Source of the DNA: Niabella soli DSM 19437
GTDB lineage: Bacteria; Bacteroidota; Bacteroidia; Chitinophagales; Chitinophagaceae
DNA length: 64,000 bases
Direction: 5' to 3'
Assembly (NCBI RefSeq): GCF_000243115.2
Contig: NZ_CP007035.1
Location: forward strand, 4,278,001-4,342,000
In this document: positions 35,815 to 45,305 of the stretch, piece by piece
How positions within the stretch are numbered: the stretch's first letter is position 1
Layout: each line of letters opens with the position of its first letter
Notes under the pieces: generated by a model
What the model was told of the DNA's origin: nothing
Seen by the model: only the letters and a program-made list of their open reading frames with translations
Databases searched by the model: none
Made by a program: the position numbers and the translations under genes

Positions 35815-37959
35815 TTATCTCCTGAAAATATTCCCGATCCCTTTTCCGATCCGCTGAATGGCTTCTATTCCTTTGGTGATCGGTTCGTTGGTTACTTCAG
35901 AAAAATTATCAATACTACTTACAAGATCATATTGTTGCGGGAACAGCACCATCTTGTTGCAACCTTCCAGATGCTTTTCCATTTTGCCGGGCAAACTATC
36001 AAGCAGATAAAAATGAGAAGCGGATCCACGTCTTGCCGAAATAAGCACAAAAAGGTCATCAGCCCTGCTGTTTTTTGTGAGGCTAACAAAATCATCCCAA
36101 TCCGTAAACAACTCGGTACTTACGGTTATGTTGAGCTTGTTCTTTTTCAAATAACTCATCAATGCCTGGGCGGTTGCGGCGTTCGAAAATAAATGAACCG
36201 GCGCGCTTAACTCCAGCGACAGCAATGCGATTTTATGTACCCAAAACATAAAAGAGGGCTCAAATTCCGCCAGGGGCGGTACTGCAAGCGGAATGCGTTT
36301 TATGGTGACCAAAGGATTCTCAAATCCGCAGATAAAAGTGGTCTTGTCGGACCCTGACAGGATATTGTCTAGTTTTTCCCCGGTGAGCCGGCTGAGCAAA
36401 CCCGCATGCCTCGGCCATCCCAATACAATGATATCAGCCATTATCTCCTTGGAAATCCGGATGATGCCACTGGCAATATTATGATCAATAGTGGTAACCA
36501 CGTTCACTTTGGTTTCTGATGCTGAGGCCTGTTTTACATACTCTTCGAGTTTGGTGCGTGCCTTGCGAATGTTGACTTCTGCCTCTGCGTTATTGGACAC
36601 TACGGAAAGGATCGAAATAGGGTTGGATGATTTTTTGTTTTTTAGCAGGATCGAAAATTCAAAAAGTTTTTCAAAGTTTTCGATCTCTGCGATGGGCACC
36701 AGTATGTGTTCATCTTCTCCGTTCGTAGCGGGGTTCGCTTCTACCGCTTCATCTTCTGACTCTATGATAATTTTTTTTGCCGCTTTTTCTGTAGCAAAGG
36801 ACGCCACAATGCAGGTGATCAGGATCAGTATGATGGTGCCGTTCAAAATATTTTCATCCAATATTTTAGCATTGTAACCCACTAGTATTACGGCCAGGGT
36901 GGCGGCAGCATGGGAACTGCTTAACCCGAAAATAAGCTGTCGCTGGGCGGCAGAGTACCGGAATACTTTTTGCGTAAGGAAGGCGGCCAGCCATTTGGAA
37001 CAGATCGCCACAGTGGAAAGTGTTCCGGCGATGATCCACGCCATGGGGCCGTTTAACAGCACGCTTACGTTTACGATCATCCCTACACTGATCAGGAAAA
37101 AGGGTATGAATAAAGAATTGCCGATAAATTCGATACGGTTCATCAGTGCCGAAGAATGCGGGATCAGCTTGTTTAGCGCCAGTCCTGCGGCAAAAGCGCC
37201 GATGATGGCCTCCACGCCGGCAACCTGCGCCAGGAAGGCCGCAAAGAATACAACGGACAACACGAAAATGTAGTGGGAATGTTTTTCGCTTTCCAGTTTG
37301 CGGAAAAACCATTTTGCGATGCGGGGGATTAAGAAAAATACGATTGCTGAAAAAATTGCCAGGGAAACCCCCAGCCGTATCCAGAACTGGCTGTTCAAAT
37401 TGCCGTGGCTGTTACTCATGACCACCGCCAATATGATCAGCACCGCGGTGTCGGTTAATATGGTTCCTCCCACTGTTACGGCCACCGCCTGATTTTTTGC
37501 CACGCCCATTTTGCTTACGATAGGGTAGGCAACAAGTGTGTGGGTGGCAAACATGCTGGCTGTAAGAAAGCTGGCGTTAAAATCGTATTTCAACAAATAA
37601 TAGCAAACCGGAAAGCCCACCAGTATAGGAATAATAAAGGTAAACAGACCAAACAATGCACTCTTACGCTGGTTGGCTCTGAACTCATTCATATCCAGTT
37701 CCAGGCCGGCAATAAACATGATATATAATAAACCGATGGTGGAGAAAAGGTTGATGGCGGAGTTTTTCTCCAGGATATTGAGCCCGTGCGGACCAATAAC
37801 AACCCCCGAAATGATCAACCCGATTATACCGGGGATATTCAGCTTTTTCAGCAATATAGGAGAAAGCAGTATGATCAGCAGGATGAGCGAGAATACGAGC
37901 ACTGGGTTTTCGAGCGGCAACTTAAATTCATGCAGCAACTTGCTAAAAAACTCATTCAT
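35815..37959 (-). CDS. Cation:proton antiporter (CPA2) with USP-like C-terminus
   Basis: A 714-residue membrane protein. Residues 1 to about 395 form the CPA2/KefB-type transport domain of about twelve helices (LIISGVVIGPHGLNIL, IMFIAGLELDMNEF, VEAIIGAFAAGLALNKL). The rest is soluble and resembles universal-stress-like nucleotide-binding domains (HILVPIAEIENFEKLF, ADIIVLGWPRHAGLLSRL), a common fusion in Bacteroidota. It probably exchanges Na+ or K+ for H+. The ATG at 37959 gives a normal N-terminus; the open frame up to 38100 adds an odd 47 residues. Confidence 0.9.
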   Translation of the reverse strand: MNEFFSKLLHEFKLPLENPVLVFSLILLIILLSPILLKKLNIPGIIGLIISGVVIGPHGLNILEKNSAINLFSTIGLLYIMFIAGLELDMNEFRANQRKSALFGLFTFIIPILVGFPVCYYLLKYDFNASFLTASMFATHTLVAYPIVSKMGVAKNQAVAVTVGGTILTDTAVLIILAVVMSNSHGNLNSQFWIRLGVSLAIFSAIVFFLIPRIAKWFFRKLESEKHSHYIFVLSVVFFAAFLAQVAGVEAIIGAFAAGLALNKLIPHSSALMNRIEFIGNSLFIPFFLISVGMIVNVSVLLNGPMAWIIAGTLSTVAICSKWLAAFLTQKVFRYSAAQRQLIFGLSSSHAAATLAVILVGYNAKILDENILNGTIILILITCIVASFATEKAAKKIIIESEDEAVEANPATNGEDEHILVPIAEIENFEKLFEFSILLKNKKSSNPISILSVVSNNAEAEVNIRKARTKLEEYVKQASASETKVNVVTTIDHNIASGIIRISKEIMADIIVLGWPRHAGLLSRLTGEKLDNILSGSDKTTFICGFENPLVTIKRIPLAVPPLAEFEPSFMFWVHKIALLSLELSAPVHLFSNAATAQALMSYLKKNKLNITVSTELFTDWDDFVSLTKNSRADDLFVLISARRGSASHFYLLDSLPGKMEKHLEGCNKMVLFPQQYDLVSSIDNFSEVTNEPITKGIEAIQRIGKGIGNIFRR

Positions 37960-38112
37960 TATCTGATATTTAGTTTGTCCAGGATTGGTGGATAGATCCG
38001 GATTCCCGATAAACCAGCAAAAATACTTGCTTCGGTTTATATGACCTTCTTTTAAACGTAACCATATGATTAATATTATCTGGCGCAGGTATAAAATCAA
38101 TATTCCTGTAGA

Positions 38113-38308
38113 TGTGGATAAATTGCACCAGGTATAATGTATTTAAAACTAATAATTTATATTACTTTTATGCCTTAAATTCATCGTTTGCTCACCTGTT
38201 ATCCACATTAAAAGCACACATATGCACATTCGTTTTGCTGTTTCCTGTGTTTTATAGCCTGAAACCCTTTGCTGTACTTGTTTTTACCGGTTTTTAATTT
38301 GTGGATAA
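38113..38308. promoter_or_regulatory. Cluster of DnaA boxes upstream of mraZ
   Basis: Three perfect DnaA boxes (TTATCCACA) lie at 38113-38121 (minus), 38199-38207 (plus) and 38300-38308 (minus), with a one-mismatch box ATATGCACA at 38220-38228. The stretch between is AT-rich. The last box overlaps the -33 element of the mraZ promoter. It may be an origin of replication or a DnaA control region; the 292 bp from 38101 to mraZ show no gene. Confidence 0.6.
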
Positions 38309-38328
38309 ATGAATCTGTTCTAAATTTG
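38298..38328 (+). promoter_or_regulatory. Promoter of the dcw cluster
   Basis: TTTG (38298-38301), 19 bp, then TAAATTTG (38321-38328): a full match to the Bacteroidetes -33/-7 consensus. It is 65 bp before the mraZ ATG, so it should drive mraZ-rsmH and possibly the whole cluster. Confidence 0.75.
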
Positions 38329-38333
38329 GTCAA

Positions 38334-38370
38334 TAAGTGGGAAAAAGTGTTATTTTGTGTTAGAATAGTG
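38334..38370 (+). promoter_or_regulatory. MraZ-box-like direct repeats
   Basis: GTG triplets recur at 38337, 38347, 38357 and 38368 (10, 10 and 11 bp apart) in the units TAAGTGG, AAAGTGT, TTTGTGT and AATAGTG. This matches the 10-bp-spaced MraZ operators reported in Mollicutes (AAAGTG) and E. coli (TGGG). The boxes begin at the expected transcription start, which suits repression by MraZ. Confidence 0.55.
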
Positions 38371-38392
38371 AAATTTTAAAAAATCCAGGTTT

Positions 38393-38842
38393 ATGACAGG
38401 TTTTCTCGGCGAATTCGAGGCAACTATAGACGCAAAAGGACGTTTCCTGCTGCCGGCTGGCTTTAAAAAGCAGCTTCAGCCGGAGGATGCTGACCGTTTT
38501 GTCATCAACCGGGGCTTTGAAAAATGCCTCAGTCTTTATCCGCTCAGCTCCTGGAGCCCCCTGGCTGAAAAGATCAATGCACTGAATGATTTCGATCCGA
38601 AGACCCGCGCCTTCAAACGTTACTTTTTAAATGGTGCCACTCTTGTAGAGCCCGATAGCGCCGGCAGGTTATTGCTGCCGGCTAACCTGAAAGAGTATGC
38701 GTTGCTTGAAAAGGACATTGTGCTGGTACCCGCCGGCAACCGTATGGAGATCTGGAATACCACTAAATACAAAGAGTTCTTTGATTCTTTCTCACCCGAA
38801 TCCTTTAGCGACCTGGCAGCCCAGGTGATGGGAGGTGTTTAG
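38393..38842 (+). CDS. mraZ: Transcriptional regulator MraZ
   Basis: A 149-residue AbrB-fold protein with two MraZ repeats (FLGEFEATIDAKGRFLLPAG, and the second half ATLVEPDSAGRLLLPANLKE). It binds repeats in its own promoter and represses the division cluster in other bacteria. The repeats at 38334-38370 are the likely operator. First gene of the dcw cluster, 37 bp before rsmH. Confidence 0.95.
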   Translation: MTGFLGEFEATIDAKGRFLLPAGFKKQLQPEDADRFVINRGFEKCLSLYPLSSWSPLAEKINALNDFDPKTRAFKRYFLNGATLVEPDSAGRLLLPANLKEYALLEKDIVLVPAGNRMEIWNTTKYKEFFDSFSPESFSDLAAQVMGGV

Positions 38843-38879
38843 TTGACAGGTGAACATGTTTAAAAGTTGACAAGGAAAA

Positions 38880-39833
38880 ATGAGTAAACAAAAAAAAGAG
38901 ATACTACCTGTCAGCGCGTTAACGGATCAACCGGAAACTTACCATATTCCTGTGTTGCTGCACGAAACGATCGAAGGCCTGCATATTGTGCCCGATGGTA
39001 TTTATGTGGATGCAACCTTCGGCGGCGGCGGACATTCGGCTGCGATACTGAAAGCGTTAGGCCCCAAGGGGCGGCTGGTGGCTTTTGACCAGGATGCGGA
39101 TGCTGCGAATAATTTGCCTGCAGATGAGCGGGTGTTATTTGTGCCGCAGAATTTTCGCCACCTGAAGCGTTTTCTGCGCCTGCACGGGATCAGTAAGGTA
39201 AATGGCCTGTTGGCGGACCTGGGAGTGAGCAGTCACCAGTTTGATGAGGCTGCACGCGGGTTCAGTATCCGTTTTAACGCGGACATGGATATGCGGATGG
39301 ACAGAAGGCAGTCCCGGACAGCGTTTGACGTAGTGCAGACGTATTCTGAACAACAGTTGCATAAGTTATTTGAACAATATGGAGAGGTGACGAATGCGAA
39401 AACGCTGGCACGCGCCATCGTGGAGATCAGAGGCCGGGTATCGTTAAAAACGACGGAAGGCTTTAAGAACGCGTTGCGGCCGGTAGTGAAAGGGAATCCG
39501 AATAAATATTTTGCCCAGGTGTTTCAGGCGCTGCGGATTGAAGTGAACCAGGAGCTGGAAGCATTAAAGGAACTGCTGGAGCAGGCAAAGGAAGTGGTAC
39601 AGGCTGGTGGGCGGATTGCAATTATTACGTTCCATTCGCTGGAAGACCGGCTGGTGAAAAAATTTTTCAGGGACGGTGGATTCGATCAAAAGGATGATAA
39701 TCCTTTCATACAGCACCCTACTGAAAAGGTATTTAAAATAATAACAAAGAAACCGGTAGAAGCAGGGGAAGAAGAATTGAAGAAGAATACAAGATCGCGG
39801 AGCGCAAAGTTGCGGGTGGCAGAACGGGTTTAG
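38880..39833 (+). CDS. rsmH: 16S rRNA m4C1402 methyltransferase
   Basis: RsmH (MraW) methylates N4 of C1402 in 16S rRNA with SAM. The 317 residues include YVDATFGGGGHSAAILKALG (motif I), LADLGVSSHQFDEAARGFS and the C-terminal IITFHSLEDRLVKKFFRD. It follows mraZ, as in most bacteria. The 109-bp spacer to the next gene contains degenerate GGATACTGGAT/GGTAGATGCTGGATAC word repeats. Confidence 0.96.
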   Translation: MSKQKKEILPVSALTDQPETYHIPVLLHETIEGLHIVPDGIYVDATFGGGGHSAAILKALGPKGRLVAFDQDADAANNLPADERVLFVPQNFRHLKRFLRLHGISKVNGLLADLGVSSHQFDEAARGFSIRFNADMDMRMDRRQSRTAFDVVQTYSEQQLHKLFEQYGEVTNAKTLARAIVEIRGRVSLKTTEGFKNALRPVVKGNPNKYFAQVFQALRIEVNQELEALKELLEQAKEVVQAGGRIAIITFHSLEDRLVKKFFRDGGFDQKDDNPFIQHPTEKVFKIITKKPVEAGEEELKKNTRSRSAKLRVAERV

Positions 39834-39942
39834 TTCATAGTTAATAGGTCATAGATACTGGATGGTAGATGCTGGATACTTGTTGTCAGGTCAAGATCGA
39901 GAATCCAGGATCAGGTATCAAGAATCGAGCAAATAAAAGAAA

Positions 39943-40290
39943 GTGGCAGAAAAAAAGGAAAAGGAATTTAAGTTGAACTGGAAGAAGGTGCTGAACTACC
40001 AGTCGATTGTGCGGCAGGTACCTTTTCTGTTTTACCTGGCTTTTTTGGCCATCGTGTACATCTACAACGGGCATATGGCCGATAAAACGGTACGCAAGAT
40101 CAACGCTACCGCAAAGGAGGTAAAGGAATTACAGTGGGAATATAAAAGCTTGAAAAGCGAGGTGATGTTCCGCAGTAAACCCAGCGAACTGACCAAAGCC
40201 CTGCAACCATTGGGGTTGAACGAATTGCAGGAGTCGCCCTACGTGCTGAAAGATTCGTTAGAACAATATATGCAAACCGTAAATAAATAG
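39943..40290 (+). CDS. ftsL: FtsL-like cell division protein
   Basis: A 115-residue bitopic protein: a basic N-terminus (KEKEFKLNWKKVLNYQ), one transmembrane segment (VPFLFYLAFLAIVYIYNG) and a helical, coiled-coil-like periplasmic part (KINATAKEVKELQWEYKSLK). It has the size, topology and position (between rsmH and ftsI) of FtsL of the FtsQLB complex. Sequence similarity in this family is weak, so the name rests on position and topology. It starts at GTG. Confidence 0.8.
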   Translation: MAEKKEKEFKLNWKKVLNYQSIVRQVPFLFYLAFLAIVYIYNGHMADKTVRKINATAKEVKELQWEYKSLKSEVMFRSKPSELTKALQPLGLNELQESPYVLKDSLEQYMQTVNK

Positions 40291-40299
40291 GAACAGGCA

Positions 40300-42432
40300 T
40301 TGGAAATTAAAAAGGACATATTGTGGCGGGTGTATCTCTGTTTTATAGGGATTGCCTTATTGTCTGTTATTGTATTCGGCAGGGCAACCTATATTCAGCG
40401 GATACAGGGTGATCACTGGCGCAGTATGGGCGACAGCATGCACCAGAAAATTGTGGAGATCAATGCCGATCGCGGTACCATTTTCAGTGAGGACGGCCAG
40501 ATGCTGAGCACCTCGCTGCCGCAGTTTGATGTGTACATGGATTTTATGGCCGACGGGTTACGCGATAAAAATGGAAAAGTATATAAAGAGAATATCGACT
40601 CCTTTGCCATAGCCATGGCGGATCATTTTAAAGATAAAACGGCAACAGTATACCTGAAGGAATTTAACGCTGCTTATGCTAAAGGGAACCGCTATTATGC
40701 GTTAAAGAAAAAGATCTCCTTTGAAGATTATAAAGCATTGCGGGATTTTCCGCTGATCCGTTTGGGCAAAAATAAAAGCGGGATCGTGGTGGAAGAAACC
40801 AGCAAACGCATTGCTCCATTCGGCTTGCTTGCCAACAGAACCATCGGGCTGAGTAGGGAGTACGTGAACAGTGATGGCAAGATAAAGAAAATGAACGTAG
40901 GGCTGGAAATGAGTTACGACAGTTTACTCAATGGCCAGAACGGCCAGCGCGTCATGCGGTTTATTTCCGGCGGCGCTGTTCCGGTGGAAGGCTTCCAGGT
41001 AGAGCCGGAGAACGGCAAGGACATTTATACGACGATCGATGTGAATATGCAGGATATCACCGAAACAGCGCTGCTGCGTATGATGCAGGCCAGCAGGGGT
41101 GAATACGGAACGGCAATTGTGATGGAAACGAAAACCGGGAAGATAAAAGCCATTGCCAACCTGGGGCGCAATCCAAATGATACTACCTATTGGGAAAATG
41201 ATAATTATGCGTTACGGGTTACCGAGCCCGGTTCTACCATTAAAATGGTGACCTTTCTTGCTGCAATGGACAAAGGATCTTCTAAACCCAGCGATCTTGT
41301 AGAAGTGGGCAGTGCCGGGCGCATGCAGGTGGGGCCACGTATGGTTACCGACGCGGAACGGATGCCTAAGCCGGTGCTGACCATTGAAGAATGTATAGCC
41401 CACAGCTCCAACGTAGGCATGAGCAAAGTAGCGTTGAAAGCATTTGGGTCAAGACCTTCAGAATTTGGAGAGTATTTACATAAATACCACATGGATACCC
41501 GCTCACCCATAGACCTGGCCCATGTGCCAAGACCCCGGGTGGCACCATTGGCAGTGGATCATGGCGGGCTGATGAATATGCTGACCATGAGCTTTGGCTA
41601 TGCGGTGCAGGTAAGCCCCCTGCAGGTATTAACCTTATACAATGCGATTGCGAATGATGGCGTAATGGTGAAGCCCTACCTGGTAAACAGCATTTTGAAC
41701 CAGGGGGTGGTTGTAAAACAAATGCACCCGGAAATAATGCTGGATCCCATTTGCAAACCATCTACTTTGAAGGCTGCTAAGGAAAGCCTTGAATTAACAA
41801 TAACCGAAGGTACCGGTAAGCCCGCCTTTAAAGATATGCCGTTTAAGGTAGCAGGTAAAACCGGAACGGCACACGTGGCGGATGGCAATATTAAATATGC
41901 GAACAATGTATACCAGGGAACATTTGTCGGTTATTTCCCGGCAGATCATCCCCAGTATTCCTGTATTGTGGTGATACGTACCCATCCGGGCGCCAGCACG
42001 CACTATGGCGGGCAACTGGGAGCGCCGGTATTCCGGGAGATCGCCACGAAGATCTACAGTATGTATGTGGATCGTAAAACACCGAAGAGTTATGAAGGTG
42101 CAAAGGATAGCAGCACGTATTTCTACGCGGGAAGCGCAAAGGCAATGGAGAATGTGTTGAATATGTTGAAGGTGCCTTTTGTGGATTCGGTACGGAGCGA
42201 TCAATGGGTAACCATGTACGCCAACCGGTTTAAACCCGTGCTTACGGGAAACACAGTAAAAGGATCGGTGATGCCAAACGTTCAGGGAATGGGCTTAAGA
42301 GATGCGATAGGGTTGCTGGAACGTATGGGGCTCCGGGTAAAAATACAGGGAAGCGGAAAAGTGGCAGGTCAATCCATTGCCCCGGGTACTTCCTTCACAA
42401 AAGGACAGGCGGTTATTTTAAATCTGGCATAA
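40300..42432 (+). CDS. ftsI: Penicillin-binding protein, septal transpeptidase
   Basis: A 710-residue class B PBP: N-terminal membrane anchor (VYLCFIGIALLSVIVFG), dimerisation domain, then the transpeptidase with EPGSTIKMVTF (SxxK), AHSSNVGMSK (SxN) and VAGKTGTAHV (KTG), all intact. A C-terminal PASTA domain (from about residue 645, VKGSVMPNVQGMGLRDAIGL) is fused. It cross-links septal peptidoglycan. Start is TTG at 40300, 9 bp after ftsL. Confidence 0.95.
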   Translation: MEIKKDILWRVYLCFIGIALLSVIVFGRATYIQRIQGDHWRSMGDSMHQKIVEINADRGTIFSEDGQMLSTSLPQFDVYMDFMADGLRDKNGKVYKENIDSFAIAMADHFKDKTATVYLKEFNAAYAKGNRYYALKKKISFEDYKALRDFPLIRLGKNKSGIVVEETSKRIAPFGLLANRTIGLSREYVNSDGKIKKMNVGLEMSYDSLLNGQNGQRVMRFISGGAVPVEGFQVEPENGKDIYTTIDVNMQDITETALLRMMQASRGEYGTAIVMETKTGKIKAIANLGRNPNDTTYWENDNYALRVTEPGSTIKMVTFLAAMDKGSSKPSDLVEVGSAGRMQVGPRMVTDAERMPKPVLTIEECIAHSSNVGMSKVALKAFGSRPSEFGEYLHKYHMDTRSPIDLAHVPRPRVAPLAVDHGGLMNMLTMSFGYAVQVSPLQVLTLYNAIANDGVMVKPYLVNSILNQGVVVKQMHPEIMLDPICKPSTLKAAKESLELTITEGTGKPAFKDMPFKVAGKTGTAHVADGNIKYANNVYQGTFVGYFPADHPQYSCIVVIRTHPGASTHYGGQLGAPVFREIATKIYSMYVDRKTPKSYEGAKDSSTYFYAGSAKAMENVLNMLKVPFVDSVRSDQWVTMYANRFKPVLTGNTVKGSVMPNVQGMGLRDAIGLLERMGLRVKIQGSGKVAGQSIAPGTSFTKGQAVILNLA

Positions 42433-42440
42433 ACAAAAAC

Positions 42441-43901
42441 GTGCAGTTAAGCGAACTACTATATAAAACCAAATTACAATCGGTAAGCGGGAATACTGCG
42501 CTGGATATTACTGCGGTTTGTATCGACTCCCGGAAGATAACGCCCGGATGTGTTTTTATAGCCGTGCGGGGTGGGGTAGACGGGCACCAGTTCATTGACA
42601 ATGCGGTTCAAAATGGCGCTATAGCGGTTGTTTGCGAAACGCTGCCGGAAAACAGGAAAGAAGGCGTTGTATATGTTCAGGTAGAAAGCAGCGCAGCAGC
42701 AGCGGGCATCATTGCCCATAATTTTTATGGACGCCCGTCGGAAAAGCTGAAACTGACCGGTGTTACCGGCACCAATGGCAAAACAACCATTGCAACGCTG
42801 CTGTATAAATTGTTCAGCAAGCTGGGCTATGCCTGCGGCCTGATCAGCACGGTTCAGAACCTGGTTGGCAACGAGCTGCTGGAAGCTACGCACACCACAC
42901 CAGACCCCGTTAGTTTAAACCGGCTGCTGGCCTACATGGTGGAGCAGGGTTGTGCGTATGCTTTTATGGAAGTAAGCTCCCATGCTATTCATCAGCACCG
43001 GGTGGCAGGGTTGGAGTTTGCCGGGGCGGTCTTCAGCAATATCACACACGATCACCTGGATTATCATAAGACCTTTGATGAATACATCCGGGTAAAAAAA
43101 GCCTTTTTTGATGCCTTGCCGAAACAGGCATTTGCATTAACGAATATTGACGACAAGCGTGGCCTGGTGATGACCCAAAATGCCAGTGCAACCGTTAAGA
43201 CCTATAGTTTAAAGGCGGTCAGCGATTTTAAAGGGAAGATCATTGACAATAATATTATGGGCCTGCACATGATGGTGAACGACCAGGAAGTGCATTTCCG
43301 TTTGATCGGGGAGTTTAATGCCTATAATCTGCTGGCGGTATATGGCGCGGCTGTTTGCCTGGGCGAAGACAAGCTGCAGGTGTTGCAAACCCTCAGTATG
43401 CTGAGTGGCGCGGCCGGCCGGTTCGATTATATCATTTCAGCAAAAGACAAAGTGATCGGCATTGTTGACTATGCGCATACCCCGGACGCCCTGCTGAATG
43501 TGCTGGCTACTATAAAAAAACTGAGAAAAGGATTTGAGCAGGTGATAACTGTGGTAGGCTGTGGCGGCAACCGGGATAAAACGAAGCGGCCCATTATGGC
43601 TGAGGTGGCCTGTGAATACAGCGACCGGATCATTCTTACCAGCGATAACCCGCGGAACGAAGACCCGCAGGATATTATAAGAGATATGGAGGCGGGTGTG
43701 AACGCGGGGTGCAGACGAAAATGTCTTTCGATTGTAGACCGGAAGGAAGCGATTAAAACAGCCATAAGCCTGGCAAATGCCGAAGATATTGTATTGGTTG
43801 CCGGTAAGGGGCATGAAACCTACCAGGAGATCAACGGCGTGCGGAATCATTTTGACGATAAAGAAACGGTTAAAGAAATATTTGAATTATTGGAGAAGTA
43901 G
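42441..43901 (+). CDS. murE: UDP-MurNAc-tripeptide synthetase (meso-DAP adding)
   Basis: Adds the third peptide residue. The 486 residues have the ATP loop GVTGTNGKTTIATLLYKL, the Mur-ligase region VFSNITHDHLDYHKTFDEY and the motif SDNPRNEDPQDI; DNPR is the meso-diaminopimelate specificity signature. It starts at GTG, 8 bp after ftsI. It is followed by a 123-bp spacer with a long inverted repeat; murF, often next, is missing. Confidence 0.96.
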   Translation: MQLSELLYKTKLQSVSGNTALDITAVCIDSRKITPGCVFIAVRGGVDGHQFIDNAVQNGAIAVVCETLPENRKEGVVYVQVESSAAAAGIIAHNFYGRPSEKLKLTGVTGTNGKTTIATLLYKLFSKLGYACGLISTVQNLVGNELLEATHTTPDPVSLNRLLAYMVEQGCAYAFMEVSSHAIHQHRVAGLEFAGAVFSNITHDHLDYHKTFDEYIRVKKAFFDALPKQAFALTNIDDKRGLVMTQNASATVKTYSLKAVSDFKGKIIDNNIMGLHMMVNDQEVHFRLIGEFNAYNLLAVYGAAVCLGEDKLQVLQTLSMLSGAAGRFDYIISAKDKVIGIVDYAHTPDALLNVLATIKKLRKGFEQVITVVGCGGNRDKTKRPIMAEVACEYSDRIILTSDNPRNEDPQDIIRDMEAGVNAGCRRKCLSIVDRKEAIKTAISLANAEDIVLVAGKGHETYQEINGVRNHFDDKETVKEIFELLEK

Positions 43902-43907
43902 CGGTGG

Positions 43908-43986
43908 GTTGATAAGTTGAAAAGTTTATAGGTTAACAAGGTTAAACCCTTGTCAACATTTTAACCTGTAAACTTTTAAACTCAAC
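43908..43986. repeat. Long inverted repeat between murE and mraY
   Basis: 43920-43936 (AAAAGTTTATAGGTTAA) pairs with 43961-43977 at 17 positions with one G-U; the inner pair CAAGG/CCTTG (43937-43941, 43948-43952) and an outer pair GTTGA/TCAAC extend it. The TTGACAAGG-like words also occur in the mraZ-rsmH spacer. It could act as a weak terminator or mRNA processing hairpin inside the operon. Confidence 0.6.
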
Positions 43987-44024
43987 ATTGGCACATTATC
44001 ACATTAGCTAATTAGCAAATTAAT

Positions 44025-45302
44025 ATGTTGTATCATCTGTTTGAATGGTTTAAGTTACACGGGATCAATTTTCCGGGGAGGAATCTGATGGACTTTATCA
44101 CCTTCCGGGTAATGATGGCGGTATTGTTGGCATTGACCATTACACTCATATTTGGTAAAAGGCTGATTGAGATATTGCGCAGGAAGCTCGCCGGTGAAAG
44201 CGTGCGCGACCTGGGGTTGGCAGGTGAACAGGCAAAAAAAGGAACGCCTACAATGGGCGGACTGATTATCATTTTGGGCATACTGGTGCCCACGCTGCTT
44301 TTTGCAAGATTGGATACGGTATATATCCTGTTGATGTTATTTGCAACGATCTGGTTAGGGGCGGTTGGATTTACAGATGATTACCTGAAGCTGCGTGCAA
44401 AAAGAATTGCCGCTGAAAAGGGCGAAGTGTATAAAAAAAGCGATAAAGACGGGCTGGCGGGTAAGTTTAAAATTTTCGGACAGGTAGTACTGGGCATCAC
44501 CGTTGGGTCTGTTTTGTATTTTAACAGCAATGTGAAAATATGGAGGGAATATATCGGTACGCCGGGTTCTAATGAAACAGAAGTGATCACCAAAACGGTA
44601 AACAATAAAACAAAACATTTTGTACCCAGTAAAGATCCCATAACAACGATCCCTTTTGTAAAGAACCATGAGTTTAATTATTCCAGGTTATTGCCCGAGG
44701 CCGTACGGCCCTATTCATGGGTATTGTATATAGCTATTGTGGTATTTATAATTGTTGCGGTTTCAAACGGGGCGAACATAACAGACGGGCTGGACGGGCT
44801 GGCTACCGGAACGTCGGCCTTGATCGGGGTGATGTTGGGCATTTTCGCCTATGCCAGCGGCAACTTCAATTTTGCAGACTACTTAAATATAATGTATATC
44901 CCCAACCTGGGTGAGTTGTCCATTTTTCTGGCAGCGATGATCGGGGCCTGCGTCGGCTTTCTTTGGTACAACTCGTATCCCGCGCAGGTATTTATGGGTG
45001 ATACGGGAAGTTTAACATTGGGGGGGATTATCGCATCGATCGCAATTATTGTGCACAAAGAGTTGCTGATCCCCATTTTTTGCGGGGTTTTTCTGGTGGA
45101 GAATGTCAGCGTGATGTTGCAGGTAGCCTATTTCAAATATACAAAACGAAAATATGGTGAAGGGCGCAGGATCTTTTTGATGAGCCCGCTGCACCATCAT
45201 TACCAGAAATTGGGATACCATGAATCAAAGATTGTAACCCGGTTCTGGATCGTGCAGATCATGTTGGTAGTAGTGTGTATTGTAACCTTAAAGCTGCGGT
45301 AG
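44025..45302 (+). CDS. mraY: Phospho-MurNAc-pentapeptide transferase
   Basis: Makes lipid I at the inner membrane. The 425 residues exceed the usual 360 because of an extra soluble loop around residues 170-230 ([18 protein letters not shown]), typical of Bacteroidota. Catalytic motifs: [29 protein letters not shown] and the histidine cluster [14 protein letters not shown]. It is 3 bp before murD. Confidence 0.95.
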   Translation: MLYHLFEWFKLHGINFPGRNLMDFITFRVMMAVLLALTITLIFGKRLIEILRRKLAGESVRDLGLAGEQAKKGTPTMGGLIIILGILVPTLLFARLDTVYILLMLFATIWLGAVGFTDDYLKLRAKRIAAEKGEVYKKSDKDGLAGKFKIFGQVVLGITVGSVLYFNSNVKIWREYIGTPGSNETEVITKTVNNKTKHFVPSKDPITTIPFVKNHEFNYSRLLPEAVRPYSWVLYIAIVVFIIVAVSNGANITDGLDGLATGTSALIGVMLGIFAYASGNFNFADYLNIMYIPNLGELSIFLAAMIGACVGFLWYNSYPAQVFMGDTGSLTLGGIIASIAIIVHKELLIPIFCGVFLVENVSVMLQVAYFKYTKRKYGEGRRIFLMSPLHHHYQKLGYHESKIVTRFWIVQIMLVVVCIVTLKLR

Positions 45303-45305
45303 GCA

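Noticed and set aside
37960-38100. N-terminal extension of the antiporter
   Set aside because: The extra 47 residues do not resemble CPA2 N-termini, and the ATG at 37959 precedes the first expected helix.
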